DNA of 64,000 nt from Flavobacterium sp. M31R6 (GCF_013284035.1 NZ_CP054141.1:1426001-1490000), one strand, 5' to 3'; shown: positions 1 to 9,273, counted from the first letter of the stretch. Translations and numbers: made by a program. Notes: generated from the letters alone by a model not told the origin.

Positions 1-169
1 ACAGGCTGCTGTGATTGTATCTGGTGACAGAGTTAATGCACAATGTAAAACTGCTTTAGCCAGAGCAACAAGAGGAGATCAAGTAACTATTTCAGATATT
101 AAAACTAAATTGGTTGGTTCTGACATCATGCTTTCAAGAACTGCTGCAGTAATTTACGAAATACAATAA
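1..169 (+). CDS. gldM: GldM, C-terminal end (partial)
   Basis: The window opens inside an ORF whose last ~55 residues end in ...SRTAAVIYEIQ before a TAA stop. This fits the C-terminus of GldM, the periplasm-spanning part of the gliding/type IX secretion motor, which pairs with GldL in the inner membrane. The call rests mainly on the gene directly downstream being gldN, 45 bp away, in the conserved gldKLMN order. Only the end is visible, so domain content cannot be checked. Confidence 0.85.
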   Translation, partial: QAAVIVSGDRVNAQCKTALARATRGDQVTISDIKTKLVGSDIMLSRTAAVIYEIQ

Positions 170-214
170 TATTTAAGTTACTATTCTACTTAAATAACTT
201 AATAATTAATAAAG

Positions 215-1204
215 ATGAAGACTAAAAATTTAGTTGCGGTTATAGCATTTGTTGCGGGAAGTTTTTCTTCATTTGCACAGTCTAATTTACTGAATGCTAA
301 GACGCCAGATCAAATTGGGGTAAAAACTAAATCTCAAGTATCTCTTGACAATGATAAGCCATTGGCTTATGGTTATGTGGATGATAGAGATATATTGATG
401 GGTAAAACTACATGGGAGATTGTTGATTTGAGCGAAAGATTTAATTTTCCTCTTTATTTTCCAATCGATTCAACTAATATTGGAAAAGACAGAAGATCAT
501 TATTTGATGTTTTGATTAAAGGTATTAAGACAAATAAAATAACTGAAGTGTATGCTGATGATTATTTTAATACCAAAAAAACTTTCAAAGACATGAGTAG
601 TTCATTTACTTATATTGATACTACCAATGCAGGTAGAGAAGAAGTAAATGCCAATAGAGACTTGTATTACCCAAAAGCAAAAGCGTCGGTTACTTATAAA
701 ACTGTCAAAGGTAAAAAAGTAAAAGTGGTTGGTCCTGCTACTGTTCCCGTTGCTAAAGTTTTAGATCCTCAATTTATTGATAAAAGAGAACTAACAGCAC
801 AAGATATCACAGGATACAAATTAAAAGGGTATTGGTATTTTGATAAACGTCAAAGTGAATTGAAATATCGTTTATTAGGTATCTGTCCAATTGCTCCAGA
901 AGCTAGAGAAGTTGGTAGTGAAAATCCTGATTATATTGATTTGTTCTGGATATTCTATCCTTCGATTCGTGATTATTTGCATCAGTATTTGGCTTTCAAC
1001 GAGAAAAATTCGGCTATGCCAGTTTCTTTTGATAGAATTTTAGATTCACGTCAATTTAGTGGTGTAATTTACAAAGAAGAAAATGTATACGGTGACCGTT
1101 TGATTACTGAATATGTAAACGAAAACGCTTTGAATCAATTATTAGAATCAGATAGAATTAAAGATAAAATTCGTGATTTCGAACATGATATGTGGAATTA
1201 CTAA
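215..1204 (+). CDS. gldN: Gliding motility / type IX secretion protein GldN
   Basis: This 329-residue protein has a Sec signal peptide ending near SSFAQ. Its body carries the GldN signature of an early DDRDILMGKTTWEIVDLSER stretch and a C-terminal IRDFEHDMWNY-like end. GldN and GldK form the periplasmic ring of the type IX secretion system, which exports adhesins such as SprB and many secreted enzymes. It follows gldM by 45 bp, as in the usual operon, and a strong hairpin at 1229-1252 ends the unit. Length and context are normal for the family. Confidence 0.95.
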   Translation: MKTKNLVAVIAFVAGSFSSFAQSNLLNAKTPDQIGVKTKSQVSLDNDKPLAYGYVDDRDILMGKTTWEIVDLSERFNFPLYFPIDSTNIGKDRRSLFDVLIKGIKTNKITEVYADDYFNTKKTFKDMSSSFTYIDTTNAGREEVNANRDLYYPKAKASVTYKTVKGKKVKVVGPATVPVAKVLDPQFIDKRELTAQDITGYKLKGYWYFDKRQSELKYRLLGICPIAPEAREVGSENPDYIDLFWIFYPSIRDYLHQYLAFNEKNSAMPVSFDRILDSRQFSGVIYKEENVYGDRLITEYVNENALNQLLESDRIKDKIRDFEHDMWNY

Positions 1205-1228
1205 TTTCATAATATTTTACAACAAAAA

Positions 1229-1260
1229 CTCTTACTTAATTTAAGTAAGAGTTTTTTGTT
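1229..1260 (+). terminator. Rho-independent terminator after gldN
   Basis: Perfect inverted repeat ACTCTTACTTAA/TTAAGTAAGAGT followed by a T-run, 25 bp after the gldN stop. It ends the gld operon and argues against a start for the next gene inside this hairpin. Confidence 0.85.
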
Positions 1261-1282
1261 TTTTACATTTATTACATTATTT

Positions 1283-2341
1283 ATGATTGATTATATAATT
1301 GTTGGGTCAGGTTTGGCGGGTATTTCTTTTGCTGAGACGGCTTTGTTGAATAATAAAACTGTTGTGGTTTTTAACGATGATTCCCAAAATTCGTCCAAAA
1401 TTGCTGGAGGGCTTTATAATCCTGTTATCTTAAAGCGCTTTAGTGAAGTTTGGCAAGCTCAAGAGCAATTACAATTAATGGAGGACTTTTACTCGCGACT
1501 TAGCAATAAGATTGAAACTATGGTCGATTTCAAAATACCAATATTAAGAAAGTTTTTCTCTATAGAAGAACAAAATAATTGGTTTGCTGCATCGGATAAA
1601 CCAGCTTTGGCACCCTTTTTGTCTACTTCTTTAATCTTTAAAACTTTTGAAGGTATAGATTCTCCTTTTGGTTATGGTGAAGTATTACAGACTGGATATG
1701 TTGATACAGCTTTGTTGGTTTCTGAATATCATGATTATCTGTTATCTCACCAACTTTTGAGAAATGAAACTTTTAATTATGATGCTTTAATTGTTAAAGG
1801 CGATGGAGTTTCTTATAAAGCTATAGATGCGAAGCATATTGTGTTTGCAGAGGGATTTGGTCTACATGCCAATCCTTTTTTTAATGAACTTCCTTTGGAT
1901 GGTACAAAAGGAGAATTATTCATTATAAAAGCGCCGCTTTTAAACTTAGATGTTATTGTAAATACCAGTGTTTTTATTTTACCGTTGGGTAATGATTTAT
2001 TCAAAGTTGGGGCTACTTATAATTGGAAGGATAAAACCAATTTGCCTACTGAAGAAGGAAGAGCGGAATTAATCGAGAGAATTCGTGAAATTATCTCATG
2101 TGATTTTGAAATTATTGAACACTATGCAGGAGTCCGACCAACTGTTAGAGACAGGAGACCATTAGTGGGAACGCATTCAGAATATAAAAGAGTTCATATA
2201 TTAAATGGATTAGGAACTCGCGGTGTAATGCTTGGCCCAGCAATGGCCAAAGCATTATTTGATAATATTGAAAGTGATATTCAGCTCGATAGGGAAATCG
2301 ATATTAAAAGATTTAGGAATAAGCGTTCAGGGAAAGTTTAA
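1283..2341 (+). CDS. FAD-dependent oxidoreductase (DAO/glycine-oxidase-like)
   Basis: About 352 residues. The N-terminus has a dinucleotide-binding Rossmann motif (IIVGSGLAGISFAE) and a second conserved stretch near the C-terminus (AGVRPTVRDRRPLVG...LNGLGTRGVMLGP), typical of the DAO superfamily that binds FAD and oxidises amines or amino acids. I place the start at ATG 1283 because an in-frame upstream start at 1256 lies in the gldN terminator hairpin. The substrate cannot be told from sequence. It is probably cytoplasmic, since no signal peptide is visible. The next gene is convergent and abuts it. Confidence 0.85.
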   Translation: MIDYIIVGSGLAGISFAETALLNNKTVVVFNDDSQNSSKIAGGLYNPVILKRFSEVWQAQEQLQLMEDFYSRLSNKIETMVDFKIPILRKFFSIEEQNNWFAASDKPALAPFLSTSLIFKTFEGIDSPFGYGEVLQTGYVDTALLVSEYHDYLLSHQLLRNETFNYDALIVKGDGVSYKAIDAKHIVFAEGFGLHANPFFNELPLDGTKGELFIIKAPLLNLDVIVNTSVFILPLGNDLFKVGATYNWKDKTNLPTEEGRAELIERIREIISCDFEIIEHYAGVRPTVRDRRPLVGTHSEYKRVHILNGLGTRGVMLGPAMAKALFDNIESDIQLDREIDIKRFRNKRSGKV

Positions 2342-2722
2342 TCAAATTTTAGTTGTTGGGTCATAAGATACAAACATGTTGATGTAAATATTTCTTGACC
2401 ATCTTAATACTATCGGAAATAATATAATTAATGTTGCAATAATTGCAATAAAAGAAGTTTGGATACTGGTTTTTAATATAAGATAGGATACGATAAAAGT
2501 TGCAATTCCTACTCCAACATTCAAACCATAACTAACATACATGGCCCCATAAAAGAAGGAAGGTTCAATTTGATATTTTAGACCGCAATGACTACAATGT
2601 TCATTCATCTTGAGTACTGAACCTAAATGTAAAGGATTTTTGTCCACATACATACTCTCATTCATGCATTTTGGACAAGTTCCTGTTAAAATGCTATATA
2701 GTTTGGATCCTTTTTTTAACAT
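2342..2722 (-). CDS. DUF983 family membrane protein
   Basis: This small protein of about 126 residues starts MLKKGSKLYSILTGTCPKC. It has two CxxC pairs (TCPKC and HCSHC) forming a probable zinc ribbon, followed by two hydrophobic segments, which is the DUF983 layout. The function of the family is unknown. I choose ATG 2722 over a start at 2761 because the CPKC-proximal start matches the family. It converges on the FAD oxidoreductase with no spacer and is divergent from the ABC-F gene. Confidence 0.75.
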   Translation of the reverse strand: MLKKGSKLYSILTGTCPKCMNESMYVDKNPLHLGSVLKMNEHCSHCGLKYQIEPSFFYGAMYVSYGLNVGVGIATFIVSYLILKTSIQTSFIAIIATLIILFPIVLRWSRNIYINMFVSYDPTTKI

Positions 2723-2796
2723 TTGCAAAAAATTTAATTTTTCTATTTGTAGAAAGACCAAATTTACTAATTCATAAAGGAATAAAATAATAATAC

Positions 2797-4704
2797 ATGC
2801 TTAATATACATAATTTATCGGTTTCGTTTGGTGGTTCTTATTTGTTTGAGGAAGTGACTTTTCGATTAGGAGCGGGAGACCGTGTTGGTCTTGTCGGAAA
2901 GAACGGTGCGGGGAAATCGACTATGCTTAAAATACTGGCTAAAGACTTTGCTCCAGATTCTGGAGTAATTTCTCAGGAGAAGGAAATTCGGTTGGGTTTT
3001 TTACGTCAGGATATTGATTTTGAAAGAGGAAGGACAGTTTTGGAAGAAGCTTATGAAGCTTTTACCGAAATCAAAATTGTCGAGAAAAAATTAGCTGAAA
3101 TTAATCACCTTTTGGTAACTCGTACAGATTACGAAAGCGAAGAGTATAGCCAAATCATTGAAGATTTATCTGATTATACCCATCGTTTTGAATTGTTGGG
3201 CGGGTATAATTATGTTGGTGATACGGAAAAGATTCTTTTAGGTCTAGGTTTCAAACGTGAAGTTTTTGACAACCAAACTGAAACTTTTTCGGGAGGTTGG
3301 AGAATGCGTATAGAATTGGCCAAATTGTTGTTGCAATCGAATGATGTTTTGTTGCTGGATGAGCCTACGAATCACTTGGATATAGAAAGTATCATTTGGT
3401 TGGAAAGCTTTTTACGTAATTATCCTGGGGTTGTAGTTATTGTTTCGCATGATAAGATGTTTTTGGATAATGTAACCAATAGAACCATAGAGATTTCACT
3501 TGGTAAAGCTTATGATTTCAATAAGCCGTATTCTCAATATTTAGAATTGCGTCATGAAATTCGTGAAAAACAATTGGCGACACAGAAAAACCAGGCTAAG
3601 AAAATTGAAGAGACTGAAAAGCTGATTGAAAAGTTTAGGGCCAAAGCTTCTAAAGCTTCGATGGCACAATCTTTAATCAAAAAGCTTGATAAAGTAGAAC
3701 GTATCGAAGTTGATGAAGACGATAATTCGGTTATGAATATTTCTTTCCCTGTTTCCAAAGAGCCGGGTAGAGTAGTTATAGAAGCCGAAAATGTGACTAA
3801 AAGCTACGGCGATAAAACCATTCTTAAAGATATTAGTTTATTAGTGGAGCGTGGTAGTAAGATTGCTTTTGTTGGTCAAAACGGTCAAGGCAAGTCTACA
3901 TTTATTAAAGCGATTGTTAATGAATTTGAATACCAAGGTTCGATTAAATTAGGGCATAATGTACAATTGGGTTATTTTGCCCAAAATCAAGCCGAATATC
4001 TTGATGGAGAGATTACCTTGTTGCAAACTATGGAAGATGCTGCAATGGACACGAACCGTATGAAAGTACGCGATATGTTGGGTTCCTTTCTGTTTCGTGG
4101 TGATGATGTAGAGAAAAAGGTAAAAGTGCTTTCCGGAGGAGAAAGAAACCGTCTAGCGCTATGTAAATTGTTATTGCAACCTATTAATGTATTGTTGATG
4201 GATGAGCCTACAAATCACTTGGATATCAAATCTAAGAATGTTTTGAAAGCGGCTTTACAAAAATTTGGTGGAACTTTACTGTTAGTTTCTCACGATAGAG
4301 ATTTCTTGCAAGGAATGTCCAATATCGTTTACGAATTCAAAGATCAAAGAATTAGAGAATATTTAGGGGATATCAATTATTTCTTGGAAGAACGCAATAT
4401 GGAAAATATGCGTGAAGTGGAGAAAAAAGATGCTTTGAAAGCTACTGTAGCAAAAGAAAGCAACAAAGCTTCCTATGAAGATCAGAAAAAAGGCAAGGCT
4501 TTACAAAATAAGTTAAGTAAAGTTGAAAGTCAAATTAAACAATTGGAAAGAGACATTCAGCACGATGATAAATTGTTGGCTTCCAATTATGATAAACATA
4601 TTGAAGATGCTTCTTTTTTTATAGCTTATAATAAAAAGAAAGCCGAGTTGGATAAATTACTTTTGGACTGGGAAATTGTTCAGGAAGAAATTGATAATTT
4701 ATAA
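2797..4704 (+). CDS. ABC-F family ATPase
   Basis: This 635-residue protein has two ABC nucleotide-binding domains and no membrane segments. Walker A motifs are GKNGAGKST (about residue 36) and GQNGQGKST (about 365); signature motifs are FSGGW and LSGGE; each domain has a Walker B followed by DEPTNHLD. A charged linker separates them and a Lys/Glu-rich coiled coil forms the C-terminus. ABC-F proteins act on the ribosome (translation factors of the EttA/Uup type or antibiotic resistance). The coiled-coil tail is closest to the Uup/YdiF kind, but the exact subtype is not certain. Confidence 0.9.
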   Translation: MLNIHNLSVSFGGSYLFEEVTFRLGAGDRVGLVGKNGAGKSTMLKILAKDFAPDSGVISQEKEIRLGFLRQDIDFERGRTVLEEAYEAFTEIKIVEKKLAEINHLLVTRTDYESEEYSQIIEDLSDYTHRFELLGGYNYVGDTEKILLGLGFKREVFDNQTETFSGGWRMRIELAKLLLQSNDVLLLDEPTNHLDIESIIWLESFLRNYPGVVVIVSHDKMFLDNVTNRTIEISLGKAYDFNKPYSQYLELRHEIREKQLATQKNQAKKIEETEKLIEKFRAKASKASMAQSLIKKLDKVERIEVDEDDNSVMNISFPVSKEPGRVVIEAENVTKSYGDKTILKDISLLVERGSKIAFVGQNGQGKSTFIKAIVNEFEYQGSIKLGHNVQLGYFAQNQAEYLDGEITLLQTMEDAAMDTNRMKVRDMLGSFLFRGDDVEKKVKVLSGGERNRLALCKLLLQPINVLLMDEPTNHLDIKSKNVLKAALQKFGGTLLLVSHDRDFLQGMSNIVYEFKDQRIREYLGDINYFLEERNMENMREVEKKDALKATVAKESNKASYEDQKKGKALQNKLSKVESQIKQLERDIQHDDKLLASNYDKHIEDASFFIAYNKKKAELDKLLLDWEIVQEEIDNL

Positions 4705-4710
4705 TAAAAA

Positions 4711-4738
4711 AAAAGCTTCATTTCGGAGCTTTTTTTTA
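4711..4738. terminator. Hairpin terminator between convergent genes
   Basis: An AAAGCTTC...GGAGCTTT stem with A- and T-runs on either side, 7 bp after the ABC-F stop. It could serve both the ABC-F gene and the convergent App1-like gene. Confidence 0.7.
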
Positions 4739-4761
4739 TTATATGTAGTTAGTTTTTAGGT

Positions 4762-5727
4762 CTAAATGACTTCAATTCTTTTTGAATGCTCAATCGCTTC
4801 GTCGCTGTTTTTAAAATAGCAGATTTCTACATTTAATTCCTTTAAGTTGTTCAGCACGGATATAACTTTTTTTGACTTTGAACTTCCAGTTTGTCTGATA
4901 TAAACCGCTTTTACATTTACAGGGAAAATTTTACATATGTCCTCATATAAATAGGGGTCGTCCTGAGAATCATCACCTAGCAAAACGTATTTTAAATTTG
5001 GATAAAATTCTAGTATATGTTTTATTTTTTCAAATTTATGGTTGTGGCCTCCTCTTCCTGTAAACACGAAATCTTTTAAACTTGTTTTGATGTCTTTTAG
5101 TAATAAAACCGCTCTGGGCAACTCGTGAATTTCGGTAAAACGAATTATGAAAGTATATAAATTCCACTCACTGCTTGAGACATAAAAAAAGGCATTTTGT
5201 TCGTTTTTATTATTTCTGCCTGCAGAACTTAAAGCTTGATAGTGGGAAGCTACGTTTCGGTAAATTTTTCTGCTGTTTACATTTCTAAACAATAAAACAT
5301 ACAGTTTTTTTAAAGGATTTGATGTGTACGAAATTAAAAAAGTGTCGTCGATGTCTGAGATAATTCCGAGACTGCCTTGGGTGGGGCGAATATAACTTCC
5401 TTTTTCGACTATGCTTTCATTATTGTGAATGATACTTACTTCATAATCAATCCAGCCAAAGCCAACTGAAGTATCAACAGGAATACAAAACTTAAAATAA
5501 CCGTCGTCTAATGTTCTCGTACGGATTGTTGAATTTTTGTATTTTAAATACACATCGGCATTTGGTTTTGTTTTTGCTCGAAATAAATTAATTATCGCAG
5601 CCGCATTTTTGAAATTATTTTTTTTATAATCATAATCCTTGACTTTGTTGGAATTAAAAACATGGCCCATGACAATGAGTTCTTGTTCATTGGCATATCC
5701 ACGATATAATTTTAAAAAAGGCTTCAT
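4762..5727 (-). CDS. App1-like phosphatase-domain protein (DUF2183)
   Basis: This 321-residue protein resembles the App1 phosphatidate phosphatase catalytic domain. It has an N-terminal beta-rich region, then GIISDIDDTFLISYTS with the HAD-type DxDxT motif near residue 126, and a later LLGDDSQDDPYLY stretch supplying the acidic metal-binding residues. Yeast App1 dephosphorylates phosphatidate; bacterial members are largely untested. It has no signal peptide. It is divergent from a diacylglycerol-kinase-like gene, so a linked role in phosphatidate turnover is possible, though that is inference from position only. Confidence 0.8.
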   Translation of the reverse strand: MKPFLKLYRGYANEQELIVMGHVFNSNKVKDYDYKKNNFKNAAAIINLFRAKTKPNADVYLKYKNSTIRTRTLDDGYFKFCIPVDTSVGFGWIDYEVSIIHNNESIVEKGSYIRPTQGSLGIISDIDDTFLISYTSNPLKKLYVLLFRNVNSRKIYRNVASHYQALSSAGRNNKNEQNAFFYVSSSEWNLYTFIIRFTEIHELPRAVLLLKDIKTSLKDFVFTGRGGHNHKFEKIKHILEFYPNLKYVLLGDDSQDDPYLYEDICKIFPVNVKAVYIRQTGSSKSKKVISVLNNLKELNVEICYFKNSDEAIEHSKRIEVI

Positions 5728-5791
5728 TTGATATGATTGATTTTATTTATGACTAAATTTATTGTTTTTTATTAACATACTATCCGAAATT

Positions 5792-6661
5792 ATGAAAAAG
5801 AGTATCATCATGGTAGTGAATCCAATATCGGGAGATGTTGATAAAGCCCAATTTGTGGAAGCGGTCAGTTTTTTTGCAAAGAAAGAAAATTTGGAACTCA
5901 TTTTATATGAGACTTCTGGAGAAGGTGATTTGTTTAAAGTAAGAGAATTGTATAAAGAGTATCAACCCGAAAGAATTTTGGTTGCAGGTGGTGACGGAAC
6001 AATAAAAATGGTTGCTGAGGCAATAGAAAAGCATGATGTAATTCTCGGGATTTTGCCAGCTGGTTCCGCAAACGGTTTGTCGGTTGATTTGAATTTGCCA
6101 ATAGCACTTGAAGAAAATTTAGAGATTGCTTTTTATGGTAATTATATTGAGATTGACATGATTGCTATCAACGGTAAAAAAAGTTTGCATTTGAGTGATA
6201 TTGGACTCAATGCGGATCTCGTCAAAAATTATGAAAATAGCGAAACGCGCGGCATGTGGGGATATGCCATTCAGGCTTATACTACTTTGAAAGATATGCA
6301 GGATCCTTTTGAAGCAACAATCACCGCAAACAATCAAACTATTGCATGTGTAGCTCGAATGATTGTGATTGCCAATTCACAAAAGTATGGAACTGGAGTA
6401 ATCATTAATCCGGATGGAGCAATGAACGATGGCAAATTTGAAGTAGTGATTCTTAAAAATTTGGATTTAATTGTTTTTGGAAAAATTATCACCGGAAATA
6501 TGCCGATTGAATCAGATGATATTGAAATAATTTCAACAGACAGAGCCACCATAAAAACTAATATTCCTGTAAGTTTTCAAATTGATGGTGAGTATTGTGG
6601 AGCCGAAAGTATTTTGGAAATTTCTATTTTGCCCAAACAATTAAAGGTAGCCGTTGCCTAA
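5792..6661 (+). CDS. Diacylglycerol/sphingosine-kinase-like lipid kinase
   Basis: About 289 residues. An N-terminal DAGK catalytic domain holds the nucleotide loop GGDGTIK (VAGGDGTIKMVAEAI) and the ILPAGSANGLS motif; the C-terminal beta domain includes IDGEYC. Members such as YegS and DgkB phosphorylate membrane lipids. The ATG at 5792 is chosen because KKSIIMVVNPISG follows directly, as in the family; an upstream TTG at 5762 would add an unlikely leader. The neighbouring App1-like gene is divergent. Confidence 0.85.
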   Translation: MKKSIIMVVNPISGDVDKAQFVEAVSFFAKKENLELILYETSGEGDLFKVRELYKEYQPERILVAGGDGTIKMVAEAIEKHDVILGILPAGSANGLSVDLNLPIALEENLEIAFYGNYIEIDMIAINGKKSLHLSDIGLNADLVKNYENSETRGMWGYAIQAYTTLKDMQDPFEATITANNQTIACVARMIVIANSQKYGTGVIINPDGAMNDGKFEVVILKNLDLIVFGKIITGNMPIESDDIEIISTDRATIKTNIPVSFQIDGEYCGAESILEISILPKQLKVAVA

Positions 6662-6671
6662 ATTTCGTTAA

Positions 6672-7853
6672 TTATTTAAATGGATTTCTTTCCTGCCAGG
6701 CAATTTCGGGTTCCAATTTTGGAAATATTTTAGGGACATGCTTGTTTATATGTTTATTACTGTGTTCCATAAAACCGAACATTTCCATTGGCTTTGCCCC
6801 AACAGAGCTTTTAATTTCCAAAGCCGTTCTGGAGAAAATAATTTCTTTGAATCCTTTATTGATAGAATAAGCGATCATATCATATAGCATATTCAAATAC
6901 AGCATTTTTTCTCTTTGGACAGTATCGTCATAACCTAAAAAATAAGTATCTATCGTGCTGCCATTTTTGATTAATGTGTTGAAACCAATAAGTTTTTCAT
7001 CCAAAAAATAACCGTAGAATAAGAAATTGTCTTTTAAAGTTTCTTTAAAAATCCTAAAATGGTTTTTGGTTAGAAAAAAAGTATTGAAAGGCGCATTTTG
7101 GGCAACGTGGTGGTATAAGTCATAAATAGTTTCTTCATACCTGATTATGTCTTCCAGATGTAATTTCCTTTTTTCAATTCCTTCCGCTTTTTTTCGCGCT
7201 CTTTTATACTGATCGCGATATTTTTTTATCAAAGAATCGATATAATCTTGTTCCGTTCTCCATTCATCACGAATTGGAAAGGTCATATTAGGCTGAATGC
7301 AATATTTATAGTTTTTTGTAAAGACATCTGATGTGAAGTTTTCGACATCTTTTTGTGTATAATCTTTAAAAGTGGTGATGTGCACTTTCTTACCTATCGA
7401 TTTAAATTTAGATTTTAAATCATTAGTTGCTTTTTTTAAAGTTTTAATGCCTTCAACTGTCGATATGGAATCAGAAAAAACAAAGGAATTTTGCCCTGTG
7501 AGCATATTATTGCCAATGAGAAGAACGTGAGAAGCGAAATTTTTTAGAATAAATTTCCGGACACTAGCCTTAACACATCGATCTCTATCTCCAAAAGATT
7601 CCAACTTGTTTAAATCCAAAAATTGAGAGATCGCGATACCTACTAAGTTTTGATCCTTAAAAAGACCAATATAATGACAAATCATATTACTGGGAGCCGA
7701 CTTTTCTAGAATTTCAAAATATTCGTTGGACAAAAAAATATTTTTAGAGCCTAAATCATTCCAGTTTTCAGGAAGTTGGGCATTGGTCTCGTAAATCTGA
7801 TATGAAAGTGTTGTTTTCAAATTGAGTAAGTATATTTTTTCAAATTTAGCCAA
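6672..7853 (-). CDS. GNAT-fold / FemAB-like acyltransferase
   Basis: This protein of about 393 residues looks like a double-GNAT (FemAB-like) acyltransferase. The middle has a basic helix (KKYRDQYKRARKKAEGIEKRK), and the C-terminal half reads FLFYGYFLDEKLIGFNTLIKNG...YFLGYDDTVQ, typical of peptidoglycan-biosynthesis/recognition-type GNAT proteins. The acyl donor and acceptor are unknown. The first in-frame start is TTG at 7853 and no ATG occurs nearby, so the true start may be slightly internal. It converges on the lipid kinase. Confidence 0.65.
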   Translation of the reverse strand: MAKFEKIYLLNLKTTLSYQIYETNAQLPENWNDLGSKNIFLSNEYFEILEKSAPSNMICHYIGLFKDQNLVGIAISQFLDLNKLESFGDRDRCVKASVRKFILKNFASHVLLIGNNMLTGQNSFVFSDSISTVEGIKTLKKATNDLKSKFKSIGKKVHITTFKDYTQKDVENFTSDVFTKNYKYCIQPNMTFPIRDEWRTEQDYIDSLIKKYRDQYKRARKKAEGIEKRKLHLEDIIRYEETIYDLYHHVAQNAPFNTFFLTKNHFRIFKETLKDNFLFYGYFLDEKLIGFNTLIKNGSTIDTYFLGYDDTVQREKMLYLNMLYDMIAYSINKGFKEIIFSRTALEIKSSVGAKPMEMFGFMEHSNKHINKHVPKIFPKLEPEIAWQERNPFK

Positions 7854-8282
7854 TTTATATGGAATTGTTATTAAGTTTAGAAGCAGGATTTGGAGTAGAA
7901 AAATTTGGCATTTTTTTCGACATTGTCCCGCACACGAGGCTGAAAGCCGAACTGGCGAAGCAATCGGGGCTAAAGGGCAATGCCATTAAGTTAAGGAAAA
8001 ACTATTTTTTTCACGCAGATTTCGCAGATTTCCGCAGAAAAATGAGAAAAAAATCTGCCGAATCTGCTGAATCTGCGTGCTATTTTTTATTTTTTTTCTT
8101 AACTTAATGACATTGGGCTAAAGGGAAACATTTTTGCTATTATCTAAAAAAAGAATAAAAGTAATAATCGAACTCCGATTTGAATTTTATGAATTCTGTA
8201 ATTATTCTTTTTCAAAATCTTAGAATCTTAGATACTTTGAATCTCAGTATCTTTTCTCTAACTTTATAGAAAAGAAACGATT
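7854..8282. other. Intergenic region with mobile repeat
   Basis: This 429-bp stretch has no convincing gene. It carries a GC-richer tract (about 7930-7977) that includes CGAACTGGCGAAGCA, a 15-mer also present in reverse complement at about 46565-46580. A 138-bp inverted-repeat element follows, then a simple-repeat tract with AATCTTAGATACT-like units (about 8217-8252). A 249-nt ORF over the repeat is a by-product of it. Confidence 0.6.
7978..8115. mobile_element. MITE-like element, copy A (138 bp)
   Basis: The element has 18-bp terminal inverted repeats, CAATGCCATTAAGTTAAG on the left and its near-complement on the right (one mismatch). The arms hold CGCAGATTTCGCAGATT-type sequence, so the whole element can fold into one long hairpin. 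It is flanked by a perfect 10-bp direct repeat GGCTAAAGGG (7968-7977 and 8116-8125), as expected for a target-site duplication. A second copy lies at 30676-30804 in inverted orientation. It encodes nothing, so transposition in trans is inferred. Confidence 0.75.
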
Positions 8283-8564
8283 ATGCAAACATATAACGAA
8301 GAATCAGCAAGCCCCATTTTGGAAAATTTAAAAGATTGGCATTTCAAGAAAAATGCCATTGAAAAAGATTTCAAATTTAAGAACTTCTCACAGGCACTTG
8401 GTTTTATAGTGCAGGTTGGTGTATTGGCCGAAAGGATGAATCATCATCCTGAACTTTTTAATGTATATAATAAAGTGAATATTCGTTTGAATACACATGA
8501 TTCGGGAGGAGTGACCACCAGAGATTTTGAATTGGCAGGTCAAATTGAAAGTTTGTTTCAATAA
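8283..8564 (+). CDS. 4a-hydroxytetrahydrobiopterin dehydratase (PCD)
   Basis: This 93-residue protein carries the pterin-4a-carbinolamine dehydratase signature: [20 protein letters not shown] includes the conserved HHPE active-site histidines, followed by a T-H-D motif near the C-terminus. The enzyme dehydrates the 4a-hydroxy pterin made by aromatic amino acid hydroxylases and so recycles their cofactor. The matching hydroxylase is encoded about 53 kb away at 59934-61697. It is a stand-alone gene with its own terminator. Confidence 0.92.
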   Translation: MQTYNEESASPILENLKDWHFKKNAIEKDFKFKNFSQALGFIVQVGVLAERMNHHPELFNVYNKVNIRLNTHDSGGVTTRDFELAGQIESLFQ

Positions 8565-8567
8565 AAA

Positions 8568-8602
8568 AAGCCTTATTTCTATAACGTATAGAAATAAGGC
8601 TT
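8568..8602 (+). terminator. Terminator after the PCD gene
   Basis: AAGCCTTATTTCTATA-acg-TATAGAAATAAGGCTT forms a 16-bp perfect stem 4 bp after the stop. It may also act on the convergent DUF1761 gene. Confidence 0.8.
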
Positions 8603-8623
8603 ACTTATATTTTTAGCTTTGAT

Positions 8624-9112
8624 TTACAACCATCCGCAAATCAAAGTTCCTATAATAGTCAAGGTAACTATCCAGTATCCGGCGTGTATGCAAATATATG
8701 TCCAAGATTTTCTTTCGAATAAACCGTTTATTGCAATTATTGGGAAAGCAAAAAACAAACCGGAGATGAATCCATGTAAAGCGCCATGCTTGAATGTTCT
8801 AAAGGCAGTACCGTAATCAGCCATGAAAGCTTTAAATGAAGGAAGCGCTTCGTTTATTTTGGCGTATCCACCTATCATGCTCATAGCTCCTGTTTGATGT
8901 ATTGTTAATGACATCTCAACAAGTACGATAAGAAGAGAGAAAATATAGGTCAAGCCAAAAATCTTCAACATATTTCCTTTTTGCAGTTCCTCTTGAGTGA
9001 GGCCAGTTTCTTTCATCCATGCAGTACCGAAGACTTTTGGATTGTACCAAATAAATCCTACTACTAATGTTGCTAATGCACTTACAAAAATTGCAATCCA
9101 ATTCATTTCCAT
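8624..9112 (-). CDS. DUF1761 family membrane protein
   Basis: This 162-residue protein has four hydrophobic segments. The N-terminal region WIAIFVSALATLVVGFIWYNPKVFGTAWMKETG is characteristic of DUF1761. It is an inner-membrane protein of unknown function. It converges on the PCD gene across the terminator and is divergent from the LRR gene, with a 275-bp gap that contains the LRR promoter. Confidence 0.8.
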   Translation of the reverse strand: MEMNWIAIFVSALATLVVGFIWYNPKVFGTAWMKETGLTQEELQKGNMLKIFGLTYIFSLLIVLVEMSLTIHQTGAMSMIGGYAKINEALPSFKAFMADYGTAFRTFKHGALHGFISGLFFAFPIIAINGLFERKSWTYICIHAGYWIVTLTIIGTLICGWL

Positions 9113-9240
9113 AATTTAAGGTTTTAAGGTTATGCATCAAATGTAATTAATTTTTTGATATGTATTTTAAGTCTTTAAAATGTAAATTAAGTAATATAAA
9201 GACTATATATATTATTAAAACATGTATTTAATCGATTATT

Positions 9241-9273
9241 TTTGTATTTAATAGAACTTTGTCATTACTTTTG
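9241..9273 (+). promoter_or_regulatory. Bacteroidota-type promoter for LRR gene 1
   Basis: TTTG at 9241-9244, 21 nt, then TACTTTTG at 9266-9273, matching the -33/-7 pattern of Bacteroidota primary promoters. The predicted transcript carries a leader of about 110 nt before the LRR gene. Confidence 0.5.

Noticed and set aside
4762..6661. Phosphatidate metabolism operon
   Set aside because: The two genes are divergent and the lipid link is by family only, so it was noted in the features but not raised as a finding.
7859..8107. 82-residue plus-strand ORF
   Set aside because: It runs through the GC-rich tract and the palindromic mobile element and has a composition set by the repeat.
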